A program made the translations under genes and the position numbers. Under the pieces are notes generated by a model. It did not search any database, was not told the DNA's origin, and worked only from the letters and a program-made list of their open reading frames with translations. Positions 1-9,432 of a stretch of 64,000 nucleotides of DNA are shown one piece after another; position 1 is the first letter of the stretch; each line of letters begins with the position of its first letter. The stretch is from Desulfobulbaceae bacterium. GTDB taxonomy: Bacteria; Desulfobacterota; Desulfobulbia; Desulfobulbales; Desulfocapsaceae. Where the stretch lies: NCBI GenBank assembly GCA_003249645.1, contig QKIH01000050.1, forward strand, positions 26,848 through 90,847, read 5' to 3'.

Positions 1-1
1 A

Positions 2-1456
2 TCCTATTATCACCCCATCGATTTTGTCGAGGCCATGCATGGCGCATACAAAAGGGAGAAGAATCAGGCCGCCAAGGATGCGATCGGACAGATCCTGATC
101 AACTCCAAGATGTGTGCGATCGGCAAACGGCCAATCTGTCAGGATACCGGTATTGTCAATGCCTTCGTTAAGGTCGGCCAGGATTGCCGGTTTGACACCA
201 AGCAAACCATTCAGGAAATGGTTGATGAAGGTGCAAGGCGCGCTTATTCAACACCTGAAAATCCATTGAGAAAATCTGTCGTCACACCACCGTACGGCAA
301 TAGAAAAAATACCAGAGACAACGCCCCGGCTGTTGTCTACACTGAAATCGTTCCCGGTGACACCATAGAAATCCATATTGCTGCCAAAGGCGGCGGCTCT
401 GAGAACAAGAGTAAGTTTGTTACCCTTACACCTAACGACAACATCGTTGAGTGGGTGAAAAAGACCGTTCCTGCCATGGGTGCCGGCTGGTGCCCTCCGG
501 GTATTGTCGGCATCGGTATCGGTGGAACGGTAGAGAAGTCGATGCTGCTGGCCAAAGAGTCCTTAATGGCTCCGGTTGATATGCCCGAAATTATTGAACG
601 TGGGCCGAAAAACGACACGGAAGCCCTGAGGCTTGAAATCTATAATGCCATCAACGAGCTTGGTATCGGGGCCCAGGGTCTTGGCGGACTGACCACGGTC
701 CTTGATGTCAAGATCATGGAATACCCTACCCACGCCGCATCACTTCCTGTCTCCATGATTCCTAACTGTGCTGCTACCCGTCACATCCATTTTACACTGG
801 ATGGCAGCGGCCCTGCAGAATTCACCCCGCCTTCGCTTGATCAATGGCCGGATATTTCACTTGAAGCCGGAGACGATGTCAAACGCGTTTCTTTAGATGG
901 CATCAGCAAAGAAGAAATCGCCAATTGGAAAAGTGGTGAAACCCTGCTGTTAAACGGCAAGATCCTCACCGGTCGTGATGCTGCTCATAAACGAATCCAG
1001 GAATACCTTGAAGCAGGCAAAGAACTGCCCGGTGGAGTCGACTTCAATGGCAGATTCATATATTATGTCGGACCAGTTGATCCGGTTGGCGATGAAGCTG
1101 TCGGACCAGCTGGACCTACAACATCCACCAGAATGGATAAATACAGCTCCATGATGCTCAAAGATGCAGGTCTTTTCGGGATGATCGGCAAATCCGAACG
1201 TGGTGATGCGACCATTGAAATCATTCGTGAAAACGGCTCTGTCTACCTCATGGCGGTTGGTGGTGCAGCATACCTTGTTTCCAAGGCAATCAAAAAATCA
1301 CGGGTCGTGGCTTTTGAAGATCTCGGTATGGAAGCAATTTATGAATTTGAGGTAGAAGACATGCCGGTTACCGTTGCAGTTGACAGCAGAGGTGAGGCTG
1401 TTCACAAAACCGGCCCTGCTTTCTGGCAGCAGGAAATCAAGAAAATGAAAGCATAA
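2..1456 (+). CDS. Class I fumarate hydratase (fused alpha/beta form), 5' end cut by window edge
   Basis: This protein interconverts fumarate and malate in the TCA cycle, using an oxygen-sensitive [4Fe-4S] cluster. The reading frame is open from base 2 and continues upstream of the first in-window ATG (base 35), so the true start lies outside. The three cluster cysteines of the family are visible: in CQDTG (base 137), in GWCPPG (491) and in PNCAATRH (767). An alpha-type N-terminal half is followed by a beta-type C-terminal half with a PTTSTRMD motif, so both parts are in one chain, as in FumA/FumB rather than the split archaeal form. A strong hairpin terminator follows at once. Family assignment is secure; the substrate could in principle be another hydroxy-acid such as tartrate, but fumarate is by far the likeliest. 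Confidence 0.93.
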   Translation, partial: SYYHPIDFVEAMHGAYKREKNQAAKDAIGQILINSKMCAIGKRPICQDTGIVNAFVKVGQDCRFDTKQTIQEMVDEGARRAYSTPENPLRKSVVTPPYGNRKNTRDNAPAVVYTEIVPGDTIEIHIAAKGGGSENKSKFVTLTPNDNIVEWVKKTVPAMGAGWCPPGIVGIGIGGTVEKSMLLAKESLMAPVDMPEIIERGPKNDTEALRLEIYNAINELGIGAQGLGGLTTVLDVKIMEYPTHAASLPVSMIPNCAATRHIHFTLDGSGPAEFTPPSLDQWPDISLEAGDDVKRVSLDGISKEEIANWKSGETLLLNGKILTGRDAAHKRIQEYLEAGKELPGGVDFNGRFIYYVGPVDPVGDEAVGPAGPTTSTRMDKYSSMMLKDAGLFGMIGKSERGDATIEIIRENGSVYLMAVGGAAYLVSKAIKKSRVVAFEDLGMEAIYEFEVEDMPVTVAVDSRGEAVHKTGPAFWQQEIKKMKA

Positions 1457-1465
1457 TTGCAGTGT

Positions 1466-1501
1466 AACCTGAGGGAGATATTTCTCTCTCAGGTTATTTT
1501 T
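1466..1501 (+). terminator. Intrinsic terminator of the fumarase gene
   Basis: A 13-bp stem (AACCTGAGGGAGA pairing with TCTCTCTCAGGTT, one G-T pair) has a 4-base loop and a run of Ts. It overlaps the last codon of the convergent trhP gene. Confidence 0.85.
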
Positions 1502-2762
1502 CACTCAGGTCCTTCACCCGACGTATAATAGTAAGAGCCGTAGTGTCGGCTATACGGGGTTCAGTTACAAGAACCATTGTGTTACCCGGGTTTGCTTTTT
1601 CGACCCTCTCTCCTTTATCACCAATCATATCAACCAAAATCACTTGTTGATCCTTGCCGTCACGCCCCATTACAGTGAGTTCTTCTTTCAAAAAAAGCGT
1701 ATTTCGAATTTCAACTTTCACACCCTGTTCATCCTCACCGGTTATAACTGCAACCGGCTCCATAAACTGCTCTGCACGGGAGGATTCATAGAGCATATCT
1801 GAAGCATTGGGCGGGGTGAGAAAGAAGTTTTCCGTCACCCCTCTGGTACCAAGCTTCTGCAGTTCATCATAGAGATGCTCCGGCAGCCTGATTAAGGCAG
1901 GATCGTTCCATGCATTTTCCGGCAGTTCGGCAAGATAATCAAGCGCCGCACGATAGACCCGAACCACACCGCCGACATAGAAAATCGATTTCATCCGCCC
2001 TTCTATCTTCAACGAATCAACTCCGGCCGCAACCAGCTGCGGAAGGACCTGCAGCAGACAAAGATCCTTCGAGTTGAAGATGTAGGTTCCATACTGGTCT
2101 TCTTCTACCGGAAAATATTCGCCTGGTCTTTTCTCTTCCATCAGGGAATAGGAAAAACGGCATGGATGAGAACACGCCCCCTGATTTGCATCACGGCTGG
2201 TCATATAGTTTGAAAGCATGCAACGCCCTGAATAAGAGATACATAAAGCACCATGAACGAAGACTTCCAGCTCCTTTGCCGTATTCTGCCTGATCTCTGT
2301 AATTTCTTTAAATGAGAGTTCCCGGGCTAGATTAATCCGCGAAACACCCTGTTCAAACCAGAATGCAGCTGAATGTGAATTGGTGATATTTGCCTGGGTA
2401 GAAAGATGAACCGGCAACTGCGGAACAATCTTTTTCACGAAATGCAGAACACCGGGGTCTGCGACAATAACACCGTCAACACCTATTGCGGCAATCTCGG
2501 TCAGATATGTATCCAATCCTGCAAAATCACGATTATGGGCAAAGATATTTGTCGTGACATAAACCTGCACATTATGTTCATGGGCAAATTTCACCCCTTC
2601 TGCCATCTGTTCTAAAGAAAAATTACCGGCCTTTGCCCGTAAGCCGAAGGTTTTTCCACCGAGATAAACAGCGTCTGCACCGTAATGGACTGCCGTTTTC
2701 AGTTTTTCAAGATTGCCTGCCGGTGCAAGAAGTTCAGGTATTTTTATGGTCTTTCTGGTCAT
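1494..2762 (-). CDS. trhP: U32-family tRNA 5-hydroxyuridine synthesis protein TrhP-like
   Basis: TrhP (formerly YegQ) works with prephenate to hydroxylate U34 of certain tRNAs. The 422-residue protein starts with the typical LLAPAGNLEKLKTAVHYGAD stretch of U32 proteins. It carries the family signature around residues 167-184 (EVFVHGALCISYSGRC) with cysteines 174 and 181, then 197 and 201, which fit Fe-S ligands. Old annotations call this a collagenase-like peptidase; no protease site is evident. It is divergent from mnmA, another U34 modification gene, which supports a tRNA role. Other U32 members (RlhA, UbiU/V) cannot be fully excluded, but length and signature fit TrhP best. Confidence 0.8.
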   Translation of the reverse strand: MTRKTIKIPELLAPAGNLEKLKTAVHYGADAVYLGGKTFGLRAKAGNFSLEQMAEGVKFAHEHNVQVYVTTNIFAHNRDFAGLDTYLTEIAAIGVDGVIVADPGVLHFVKKIVPQLPVHLSTQANITNSHSAAFWFEQGVSRINLARELSFKEITEIRQNTAKELEVFVHGALCISYSGRCMLSNYMTSRDANQGACSHPCRFSYSLMEEKRPGEYFPVEEDQYGTYIFNSKDLCLLQVLPQLVAAGVDSLKIEGRMKSIFYVGGVVRVYRAALDYLAELPENAWNDPALIRLPEHLYDELQKLGTRGVTENFFLTPPNASDMLYESSRAEQFMEPVAVITGEDEQGVKVEIRNTLFLKEELTVMGRDGKDQQVILVDMIGDKGERVEKANPGNTMVLVTEPRIADTTALTIIRRVKDLSEK

Positions 2763-2836
2763 GGGATTGCTACTTTATTTTTCACTGCCGGTAATGTATT
2801 TTGAATAATACATTTTTGATACTTTAAGAAAAAATT

Positions 2837-2855
2837 CAGCTTATAGGATAAGCTG
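2837..2855. repeat. 8-bp perfect hairpin just upstream of mnmA
   Basis: CAGCTTAT-AGG-ATAAGCTG forms a perfect 8-bp stem with a 3-base loop ending 20 bases before the GTG start of mnmA. It could be an operator or a 5'UTR stem; no function is assigned. Confidence 0.4.
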
Positions 2856-2875
2856 CTTTACCATACAAGCAATCT

Positions 2876-3913
2876 GTGAAAAAGAAAAATATCGCCATCG
2901 CAATGAGTGGAGGGGTCGATTCCACAGCCTGTGCTCTCATGCTCAAAGATCAAGTCGAGGTTTCCGGCTTTTTCATGAATATAGGCCAACCCGATTTTGA
3001 GGCCCAGCAATTACGGGTTCAGGAAATTGCTGACCGGCTTGAAATCAGACTGTCTGTAATTGACCTGCGAAAGGCCTTTAACGATCTGGTATTACGCTAC
3101 TTCAGTGACAGCTATAAACACGGCTTAACCCCCAATCCCTGTGTCATCTGTAACCGCAAAGTCAAGTTCGGCCTTTTTGCCCAGACAATGCTGCAGACCG
3201 GCGTAGAACTTATCGCAACCGGTCATTATGCAATACTCGACAAAATCGGCAGCCGCTTTATCCTCAAACAGGGCGTAGACCCCGTAAAAGACCAGTCATA
3301 CTTTCTTTGCCGCCTTAACCAGCAGCAGCTTTCACGTTTTCTTTTTCCTCTCGGTTCGTATGAAAAAAAAGAAATATATGCTTTCGTCAAAGAAAGAGGT
3401 TTTACTGACTTTGAAGGAAAAGAAAGCCAGGATGTCTGCTTTTTAAAAGATGTAAAAGTTGGCGAATTTCTCGAACAACTTGAACCATTGATGAAGGGTG
3501 AAGGATATATTGTCACCGCCGAGGGCAGAATTCTCGGCCGCCATAAGGGGCTTCATCACTACACCATCGGCCAGCGCAAGGGCCTGGGAATTTCTGACGT
3601 TACGCCCTATTATGTGACTAAACTCGATGCCGCGGCCAACCGGGTCATAATCGGGAAAAATGAAGATCTTCTCAAAAACACTCTTGACGTAAATGATATG
3701 CACTGGTTGTCAGACGAAAATCCTGATTTATCAAGAGAATATCTGGTCCGCATCCGGTACACCCATAGAGGCACAATGGCGACCATAAAACAAACGGCAG
3801 CCGACAACTGGGCCATACACTTTGTCTCTCCACAACGTGCCGTCACCCCAGGGCAGTTCGCTGTTATCTACGATGGAGACATCCTCATCGGATCAGGAGT
3901 TATCCAGCGGTAA
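2876..3913 (+). CDS. mnmA: tRNA-specific 2-thiouridylase MnmA
   Basis: MnmA adenylates and thiolates U34 of Lys, Glu and Gln tRNAs. The ATP PP-loop SGGVDS is at residues 11-16. The two catalytic cysteines are recognisable: Cys92 in VICNRKVKF and Cys188 in SQDVCFLKD. The C-terminal part, with HYTIGQRKGLG, is the tRNA-binding and beta-barrel region. The start is GTG at 2876: the nearest in-frame stop is 27 bases upstream, and the first internal ATG lies inside the PP-loop, so no other start is credible. No good ribosome-binding site is seen. The stop overlaps the mtaB start (TAATG), so the two genes are translationally coupled. Confidence 0.95.
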   Translation: MKKKNIAIAMSGGVDSTACALMLKDQVEVSGFFMNIGQPDFEAQQLRVQEIADRLEIRLSVIDLRKAFNDLVLRYFSDSYKHGLTPNPCVICNRKVKFGLFAQTMLQTGVELIATGHYAILDKIGSRFILKQGVDPVKDQSYFLCRLNQQQLSRFLFPLGSYEKKEIYAFVKERGFTDFEGKESQDVCFLKDVKVGEFLEQLEPLMKGEGYIVTAEGRILGRHKGLHHYTIGQRKGLGISDVTPYYVTKLDAAANRVIIGKNEDLLKNTLDVNDMHWLSDENPDLSREYLVRIRYTHRGTMATIKQTAADNWAIHFVSPQRAVTPGQFAVIYDGDILIGSGVIQR

Positions 3914-5238
3914 TGAGCAAGAAATTCCACACTATCACCCTTGGCTGCAAGGTAAATCAGTTTGAATCCGCCGCCTTTGTCTCGGAGCTTGAAGAACTCG
4001 GTCATCAACAGGTTTCGGCTAGTACAGATGCCGATATCATCATTATCAATACCTGCGCAGTAACTGCAAAAGGCGGCTCACAGTCACGCAATGCCGTTAG
4101 AAAATGCGCCAGAGAAAACTCTGATGCCTCAATTGTAATAACAGGATGCTACTCTCAGCTCGACAGCGAGCTGCTCAATGATATAGACGAACTGCAGGGC
4201 AGGAAGGTCCTGTTTGTTGGAAACGACGAAAAAGAATTTCTCGTTTCACGCGCTCTTTCTGACAGTTACCAGAACAAGCTGCCACAACTTGAAGATATGC
4301 GAAAGATCAGGACTTTCGGCAATCTGCAGGTAAACGCTTTTGCAAACCGAACCCGGGCCTACCTCAAAGTTCAGGATGGATGCAACAGTTTCTGCAGCTA
4401 CTGCATCGTTCCTTACACAAGAGGCAGAAGCAGAAGCCTGCCGATGGAGGAGGTGATTTCTCAGGCAGAGCGTTTCATAAAAAACGGCCACAAGGAAATT
4501 GTACTTACCGGCATCCATGTCGGCAACTATGGAACTGATCTTCAGGAATCCGAGACTATTGTCTCTCTCATTGAAAAATTGTGCAGCTTGTTTCCCGATA
4601 CCAGAATCAGACTCAGCTCCATTGAACCGATGGAGATTGATAATAAGCTTTTAAGCCTCTTCTCCAGGCATGACAATTTTCAGAGCCATCTGCACATCCC
4701 CCTTCAAGGCGGTGACGACGATATCCTTGACAGGATGGGAAGAAAATACACAACCGCAGAATTCCGTTCCATTATAAATGCATGTCACGAGATCAAACCG
4801 GATATGTGTATCGGAATTGATGTTCTTGCCGGTTTTCCCGGTGAGGATGAGGCCAGTTTTGAACGCACCCGCAATTTTCTGCAGGAACTCGACTACACTT
4901 ATCTTCATGTCTTCCCCTACTCTATCAGACCTGGGACTCCCGCTGCCCGATTCAAAAATCAGGTCCCAAAGCATATTAAAGATGAACGAGTGGAGGTCCT
5001 TCGTGAAATAAGTGAAGCCAAAAAGAAAGACTTCTGCCTGAAGCACATAGACGAGATACGCCCGGTTCTTATCGAAGGGTCAAGAGATAAGAAAGGAAGA
5101 TTAAAAGGATTTACAGATAATTATATCCCTGTTTTAATAGCTGGCGAAAATCAGCTGATTCACACCGTTCAACAGGTTCGACTGGTAAAATGGGAAAGCA
5201 ACTCAATCGTTGGAGAAATATGTCGGTATGATAGGTGA
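3913..5238 (+). CDS. mtaB: tRNA t6A37 methylthiotransferase MtaB (radical SAM)
   Basis: MtaB converts t6A37 to ms2t6A in tRNAs reading ANN codons. The N-terminal UPF0004 domain has cysteines 12, 48 and 79 for one cluster. The radical SAM CxxxCxxC motif is at 157-161-164 (CNSFCSYC), followed by a C-terminal TRAM-like segment that may contact RNA. The opening TLGCKVNQFES is characteristic of MtaB rather than MiaB or RimO. It overlaps mnmA by one base and cinA by 11, so the three genes form an operon. Confidence 0.93.
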   Translation: MSKKFHTITLGCKVNQFESAAFVSELEELGHQQVSASTDADIIIINTCAVTAKGGSQSRNAVRKCARENSDASIVITGCYSQLDSELLNDIDELQGRKVLFVGNDEKEFLVSRALSDSYQNKLPQLEDMRKIRTFGNLQVNAFANRTRAYLKVQDGCNSFCSYCIVPYTRGRSRSLPMEEVISQAERFIKNGHKEIVLTGIHVGNYGTDLQESETIVSLIEKLCSLFPDTRIRLSSIEPMEIDNKLLSLFSRHDNFQSHLHIPLQGGDDDILDRMGRKYTTAEFRSIINACHEIKPDMCIGIDVLAGFPGEDEASFERTRNFLQELDYTYLHVFPYSIRPGTPAARFKNQVPKHIKDERVEVLREISEAKKKDFCLKHIDEIRPVLIEGSRDKKGRLKGFTDNYIPVLIAGENQLIHTVQQVRLVKWESNSIVGEICRYDR

Positions 5239-6484
5239 AATAATCGCCATAGGCAATGAACTGACCAGCGGCAGAATTCATAATACAACAAGCGGCTTTG
5301 CAGCAAGGCATCTTTTTGAAGCAGGTTACGATATTCATGCAATGCACACCATTGGTGACTCTCCACTATTAATAGGCGAGGCTCTGCAGCGTGCATTGCG
5401 ACATGTCGACTTTATCATCGTCACCGGTGGACTGGGGGCAACCGATGATGATCTCACCAATGAGGCGGTTTCAAAAGCATTAAACAGGCCAACCCTGCCT
5501 AATTTTGAAATACTTTCACTGATCAGAGACAAACTGGTTGAATTGTCTTCTAAAGAATCAAGCCGACTTGAAAAACTGGCATGGCTTCCTGAAGGGGCAA
5601 ACCCGCTCAACCCGGGAGCCAAGATGTCGGGTTATATGCTGGTTCATGATGAGAAACCCATTTTTTTTCTGCCGGGTGTTCCAAGCCAGATGCAGAAGCT
5701 TCTCGTCGAAGATGTTATGCCCCAGCTTGCGACCTGGCCGTCAGGAAAAAAGCTCTCGACCATGCAGAAACTTTTTAAGATATTCAACCTTACTGAAGTT
5801 GAAGTCAATCAGCGCATCTCATCACTTGATCTGCCTGACAATGTACAGATTGGTTACTACCCTGTTTTTCCCGAAGTGCATCTCTCCCTCACAGTCCGGG
5901 ACCATTCTCCGGAGCGGTTAGAAGAATCATTTCAATACAGCAGTGAACTGATCCGTGAAGCGTTAAGCCCTGCTGTTTTCGGTTATGATCGTGAAAGTAT
6001 GGAACTTGTCGTTGGAAGACTGCTCAAAAAGGCAGGGATGCAGCTGGCTACAGCAGAATCATGCACAGGTGGGCTGATATCGCATAAATTAACGACAATT
6101 CCTGGATCTTCATCGTATTTTTTAGGAGGTGTCACCTCGTACGCCAACAGCCTGAAAATGTCTCTACTCAACGTCGCCGAAGCTGACCTGATCAATTACG
6201 GTGCGGTCAGTGAACAGGTCGCAAGAACCATGGCTGATTCGATAAAAAAAATAACAGGTGCAGAAATTGGTGTCAGTGTGACAGGTATTGCAGGACCTGA
6301 CGGGGGAAGTGCTGCAAAGCCTGTAGGTACAGTCTTCATAGGCCTTGCAACACCGGAAGACACGACGATCCATGAGTATCATTTTTCCGGTGACAGGCAT
6401 CAGATTCAGGAGATAACAACACAAACAGCACTTGACCTAATCAGATCATATTTGTTAGTAAACAAGTTCGACTCTTTGCATTAA
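5228..6484 (+). CDS. cinA: CinA-like protein (MoCF domain plus NMN deamidase domain)
   Basis: Proteins of this family combine an N-terminal molybdopterin-binding-like (COG1058) domain with a C-terminal PncC domain that deamidates nicotinamide mononucleotide. Here the first domain opens with [18 protein letters not shown] and has the [11 protein letters not shown] loop; the second starts near residue 270 with the [10 protein letters not shown] motif. A TTG at 5210 would add six residues, but ATG 5228 gives the usual family start directly before GEIIAIG. The protein has 418 residues, a normal full length. It lies directly upstream of recA, a neighbourhood also seen in Gram-positive bacteria. 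Confidence 0.92.
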   Translation: MIGEIIAIGNELTSGRIHNTTSGFAARHLFEAGYDIHAMHTIGDSPLLIGEALQRALRHVDFIIVTGGLGATDDDLTNEAVSKALNRPTLPNFEILSLIRDKLVELSSKESSRLEKLAWLPEGANPLNPGAKMSGYMLVHDEKPIFFLPGVPSQMQKLLVEDVMPQLATWPSGKKLSTMQKLFKIFNLTEVEVNQRISSLDLPDNVQIGYYPVFPEVHLSLTVRDHSPERLEESFQYSSELIREALSPAVFGYDRESMELVVGRLLKKAGMQLATAESCTGGLISHKLTTIPGSSSYFLGGVTSYANSLKMSLLNVAEADLINYGAVSEQVARTMADSIKKITGAEIGVSVTGIAGPDGGSAAKPVGTVFIGLATPEDTTIHEYHFSGDRHQIQEITTQTALDLIRSYLLVNKFDSLH

Positions 6485-6545
6485 GTCATTTTTCCTATTA
6501 CATCAATTCATATCACTCCACCTTATTTCAGGGAGATACAACATT

Positions 6546-7583
6546 ATGGCAACAGCTAAGACAACTGACAGAGCGAGCAGTGTGGATAATGCTATCAATC
6601 AGATCCAGAGACAGTTCGGTAAAGGTTCGATCATGCGTCTCGGCACCCAGGAAACCGAACGCATACCTGTCATTCCAACAGGCGCACTAAGTGTTGATCT
6701 TGCTCTTGGTGTCGGTGGTTTTCCACGCGGCAGGATAACCGAGATCTTCGGTCCTGAGTCGTCCGGTAAGACAACGCTTGCCCTTCATGCAGTTGCTGAA
6801 GCACAAAGACGGGGCGGAGCTGCTGCATTCATTGACGCAGAGCATGCACTTGATACCAGCTACGCAGCACGTCTTGGCGTGGATATCGATAACCTTCTTG
6901 TTTCACAGCCAGACTATGGCGAGCAAGCTCTTGAAATAGCCGAAATTCTCATTCGTTCCGGCGGTGTTGATGTTATTGTTATCGACTCCGTTGCAGCGCT
7001 TGTTCCAAAAGCCGAGATTGACGGTAACGTCGGTGATTCGCACGTTGGTCTGCAGGCAAGACTGATGTCGCAGGCTATGAGAAAATTTACGGGTGTATTG
7101 AACCGTTCAAACACCGTACTGATTTTCATTAACCAAATCCGTATGAAGATCGGTGTCATGTTCGGCAATCCTGAAACAACCACTGGCGGTAATGCACTCA
7201 AATTCTATTCATCTGTCCGTATCGATATCAGAAGAATCGGCCAGCTGAAAGACGGACAGGAAGTCATCGGCAACAGGACCAAGGTTAAAATTGTTAAAAA
7301 TAAAGTTGCCCCGCCATTCAAAGAGGCGGAGTTTGACATTGTTTACGGCGAAGGGGTTTCAAAAATCGGTGACCTGCTTGACCTTGCCGTCGAACAGGAG
7401 CTTGTCGAAAAAAGCGGTGCCTGGTACTCATATAACAGTGAGCGCATCGGCCAGGGACGGGAAAATGCCAAACGTTTTCTTGCTGAACATGAAGACATGT
7501 GCCTTGAACTTGAAAATAAGGTCCGTCTCGGATGCGGCCTTACACCGATCGATGCATCACCTGCCAAAAAAGAAGCAGAATAA
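6546..7583 (+). CDS. recA: Recombinase RecA
   Basis: RecA is the DNA strand-exchange ATPase and the co-protease of the SOS response. The Walker A motif GPESSGKTT is at residues 69-77, followed by the EHALD and [10 protein letters not shown] segments and the L2 region with [15 protein letters not shown]. At 345 residues it has the standard length. GGGAGA lies about 10 bases before the ATG. No obvious LexA box was recognised in the 61-base gap after cinA. There is no sign of an intein. Confidence 0.98.
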   Translation: MATAKTTDRASSVDNAINQIQRQFGKGSIMRLGTQETERIPVIPTGALSVDLALGVGGFPRGRITEIFGPESSGKTTLALHAVAEAQRRGGAAAFIDAEHALDTSYAARLGVDIDNLLVSQPDYGEQALEIAEILIRSGGVDVIVIDSVAALVPKAEIDGNVGDSHVGLQARLMSQAMRKFTGVLNRSNTVLIFINQIRMKIGVMFGNPETTTGGNALKFYSSVRIDIRRIGQLKDGQEVIGNRTKVKIVKNKVAPPFKEAEFDIVYGEGVSKIGDLLDLAVEQELVEKSGAWYSYNSERIGQGRENAKRFLAEHEDMCLELENKVRLGCGLTPIDASPAKKEAE

Positions 7584-7592
7584 ATGTCTTAA

Positions 7593-7640
7593 CTCCGGGC
7601 TTCATTCAGATGAATCCCGGAGTTCATCAGGTTTCTTTTT
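7593..7640 (+). terminator. Terminator-like hairpin after recA
   Basis: CTCCGGG pairs with CCCGGAG, and an inner TTCAT/ATGAA stem follows one mismatch. A T-rich stretch starts about 8 bases downstream, so it is a less than perfect intrinsic terminator. Confidence 0.6.
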
Positions 7641-7699
7641 CTTATTCTAATTTCAGCAGCGAATATAACTTGACTCCGCTTTTCCGATTCGGGTACGGG

Positions 7700-7705
7700 T
7701 ATAAT
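7700..7705 (+). promoter_or_regulatory. Perfect TATAAT -10 element before the COG2509 flavoprotein gene
   Basis: TATAAT lies 32 bases before the TTG start. The only good -35 match (TTGACT, 7670-7675) is 24 bases away, too far for a standard sigma-70 promoter, so the -35 is unclear. Confidence 0.35.
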
Positions 7706-7736
7706 ATACCATTCATATTTATCCGGAGGTGAGTCC

Positions 7737-9122
7737 TTGAATTCTGCGAAAAAATATGACGTCATTATTGTCGGCGGTGGTCCGGCTGGACTCTTTGCCG
7801 CCTACTATCTCAGCAAACATTCGTCTCTTTCAGTCCTGCTTCTTGAAAAAGGAAAGAGTTCTTTAAAAAGAAAGTGCCCGATCAGCGACAAGGGCTGTAT
7901 TCATTGCAAACCTTGCAATATCCTGTGCGGTATTGGCGGAGCAGGACTTTTTTCAGACGGGAAATTAAATTTTATTCACAAACTCGGCAAAACGGATCTG
8001 ACGCAGTTTCTGCCTCTTAGTCAGGCCATGGCTCTGATTAATGAAACGGAAGAGATTTTCAACCACTTTAAAATGGATGGCGAGGTCTTTCCAACAAATA
8101 TGGAAAAGGCCATGGAAATCCGGAAGGCAGCAAGGAAATTCGGCATTGACCTGCTACTCATAAAACAGAAACACCTGGGCAGCGAACATCTTCCTCATCA
8201 CATATCCGCCATGGCTCAAACAGTTGAGCAGCAAGGTGTGAAATTTCAAACCGGTGAAGATGTCATTGACATATTGGTCAACAATAATGCTATTGCAGGA
8301 GTTACAACCAATAAAGACACCTATCTAGCAGACAACGTTATCTTAGCACCCGGTCGTGTCGGCGCAGAATGGCTTGGTGCAATCGCCAGGAAATTTAACC
8401 TCAGTCTCTCTCAGCGAGGAATCGAGGTTGGGGTGAGAGTTGAGGTCCACAACGAAATCATGAAAGATATCTGTTCCATTATCTATGACCCGACTTTTTT
8501 TGTCAGGACAGCAAAATACGATGATCAGACCAGAACTTTCTGCACCAATTACGGCGGCTATGTCACCCTTGAGAATTATCAGAACTTTGTCTGTGTCAAC
8601 GGTCACGCATACATGGACAACAAGTCGGATAACACCAATTTTTCTTTTCTCTCGAAAGTTGTCCTCACGGACCCGGTAGAAGACAACCAGGCCTACGGTG
8701 AATCGATTGGCAAACTGGCTACCCTTATCGGCGGTGGAAAACCGATCCTTCAACGTTTCGGCGACCTGAAACGTGGCAGACGATCCACCTGGAACAGAGT
8801 TAAAAACAGCTATATTGAGCCAACCATGAAAGATGTTACCTGCGGCGATATTGCAATGGCGCTGCCTGAGAGAATTTTAACAAATATTGTCGAAGGTTTG
8901 CATAAACTCAATGATATAATCCCAGGTGTCTCAAATGATGAAACTTTACTCTATGCTCCTGAAATCAAATTCTTTGCAACCCAGATAGAAACAGGGCATA
9001 ATCTTGAAACAGCAATTAATGGATTATTCGTTGCCGGTGACGGTCCGGGAGTTGCCGGAAATATCGTCTCTGCAGCTGCAACTGCACTGTTGCCGGCCAA
9101 AGAAATAATTCGGAGAATATAA
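7737..9122 (+). CDS. FAD-dependent dehydrogenase, COG2509 family
   Basis: The 461-residue protein is an uncharacterised flavoprotein. The dinucleotide-binding GGGPAG is at residues 13-18, and a second FAD contact is near the C-terminus (GLFVAGDGPGVAGN). A Cys-rich stretch with cysteines 47, 54, 57, 60 and 64 is followed by GIGGAGLFSDGKLN, a recognisable feature of this family. The cysteines could hold an Fe-S cluster or a redox disulfide. The start is TTG, chosen because CCGGAGGTGA ends 5 bases before it. Rubredoxin follows in the same direction but has its own promoter. Substrate unknown. Confidence 0.8.
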   Translation: MNSAKKYDVIIVGGGPAGLFAAYYLSKHSSLSVLLLEKGKSSLKRKCPISDKGCIHCKPCNILCGIGGAGLFSDGKLNFIHKLGKTDLTQFLPLSQAMALINETEEIFNHFKMDGEVFPTNMEKAMEIRKAARKFGIDLLLIKQKHLGSEHLPHHISAMAQTVEQQGVKFQTGEDVIDILVNNNAIAGVTTNKDTYLADNVILAPGRVGAEWLGAIARKFNLSLSQRGIEVGVRVEVHNEIMKDICSIIYDPTFFVRTAKYDDQTRTFCTNYGGYVTLENYQNFVCVNGHAYMDNKSDNTNFSFLSKVVLTDPVEDNQAYGESIGKLATLIGGGKPILQRFGDLKRGRRSTWNRVKNSYIEPTMKDVTCGDIAMALPERILTNIVEGLHKLNDIIPGVSNDETLLYAPEIKFFATQIETGHNLETAINGLFVAGDGPGVAGNIVSAAATALLPAKEIIRRI

Positions 9123-9132
9123 ACAAAATCAA

Positions 9133-9160
9133 TTGACAATCGAATATTCGATTGTATAAT
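9133..9160 (+). promoter_or_regulatory. Sigma-70 promoter of rubredoxin with an 18-bp palindrome in the spacer
   Basis: TTGACA (9133-9138) and TATAAT (9155-9160) are both perfect and separated by 16 bases. The spacer is filled by the perfect palindrome CAATCGAATATTCGATTG (9137-9154), which looks like an operator for a dimeric regulator. Confidence 0.85.
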
Positions 9161-9177
9161 GAGATAAACGATAATAG

Positions 9178-9193
9178 TTCTCAATATTGAGAA
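9178..9193. promoter_or_regulatory. Second palindrome (operator-like) in the rubredoxin leader
   Basis: TTCTCAATATTGAGAA is a perfect 16-bp palindrome just after the expected transcription start. Its centre, AATATT, is the same as in the spacer palindrome, suggesting a second site for the same regulator. Confidence 0.55.
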
Positions 9194-9220
9194 TTCTAAA
9201 CCAACTCAAGGAGGTCCACA

Positions 9221-9379
9221 ATGCAAAAATGGGAATGCCCTTGCGGCTATATTTACGATCCGGCAGAAGGTGACTTAGAAAACGGCATAGAGCCGGGAAC
9301 TGCCTGGGAAGATCTTCCAGCTGACTGGGTGTGCCCACTTTGCGGCGCAGAACAGGACTCTTTCTGGAAAGCAGATTAA
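9221..9379 (+). CDS. Rubredoxin with CxCG instead of CxxCG in the first metal knuckle
   Basis: Rubredoxins are small cytoplasmic electron carriers with one Fe bound by four Cys. They often feed oxygen- or superoxide-reducing enzymes in anaerobes. This 52-residue protein has the usual middle and end (YIYDPAEGD, then [13 protein letters not shown]). The first pair of cysteines is C6 and C8 (ECPCGY), one residue shorter than the standard CxxCG; the second pair is C38 and C41. The DNA reads tgc cct tgc without ambiguity. AAGGAGGT lies 5 bases before the ATG. Confidence 0.9.
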   Translation: MQKWECPCGYIYDPAEGDLENGIEPGTAWEDLPADWVCPLCGAEQDSFWKAD

Positions 9380-9392
9380 TTGCTGAAAATTT

Positions 9393-9432
9393 AAGCCGGA
9401 ATCAGATTTAAAACTGATTCCGGCTTTTTTTT
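9393..9432 (+). terminator. Intrinsic terminator after rubredoxin
   Basis: A perfect 13-bp stem (AAGCCGGAATCAG / CTGATTCCGGCTT) with an 8-base loop is followed by Ts. It also separates the convergent aminotransferase gene. Confidence 0.93.

Noticed and set aside
7670..7705. TTGACT and TATAAT as a sigma-70 promoter for the COG2509 gene
   Set aside because: The spacing is 24 bases; only the -10 was kept, with low confidence.
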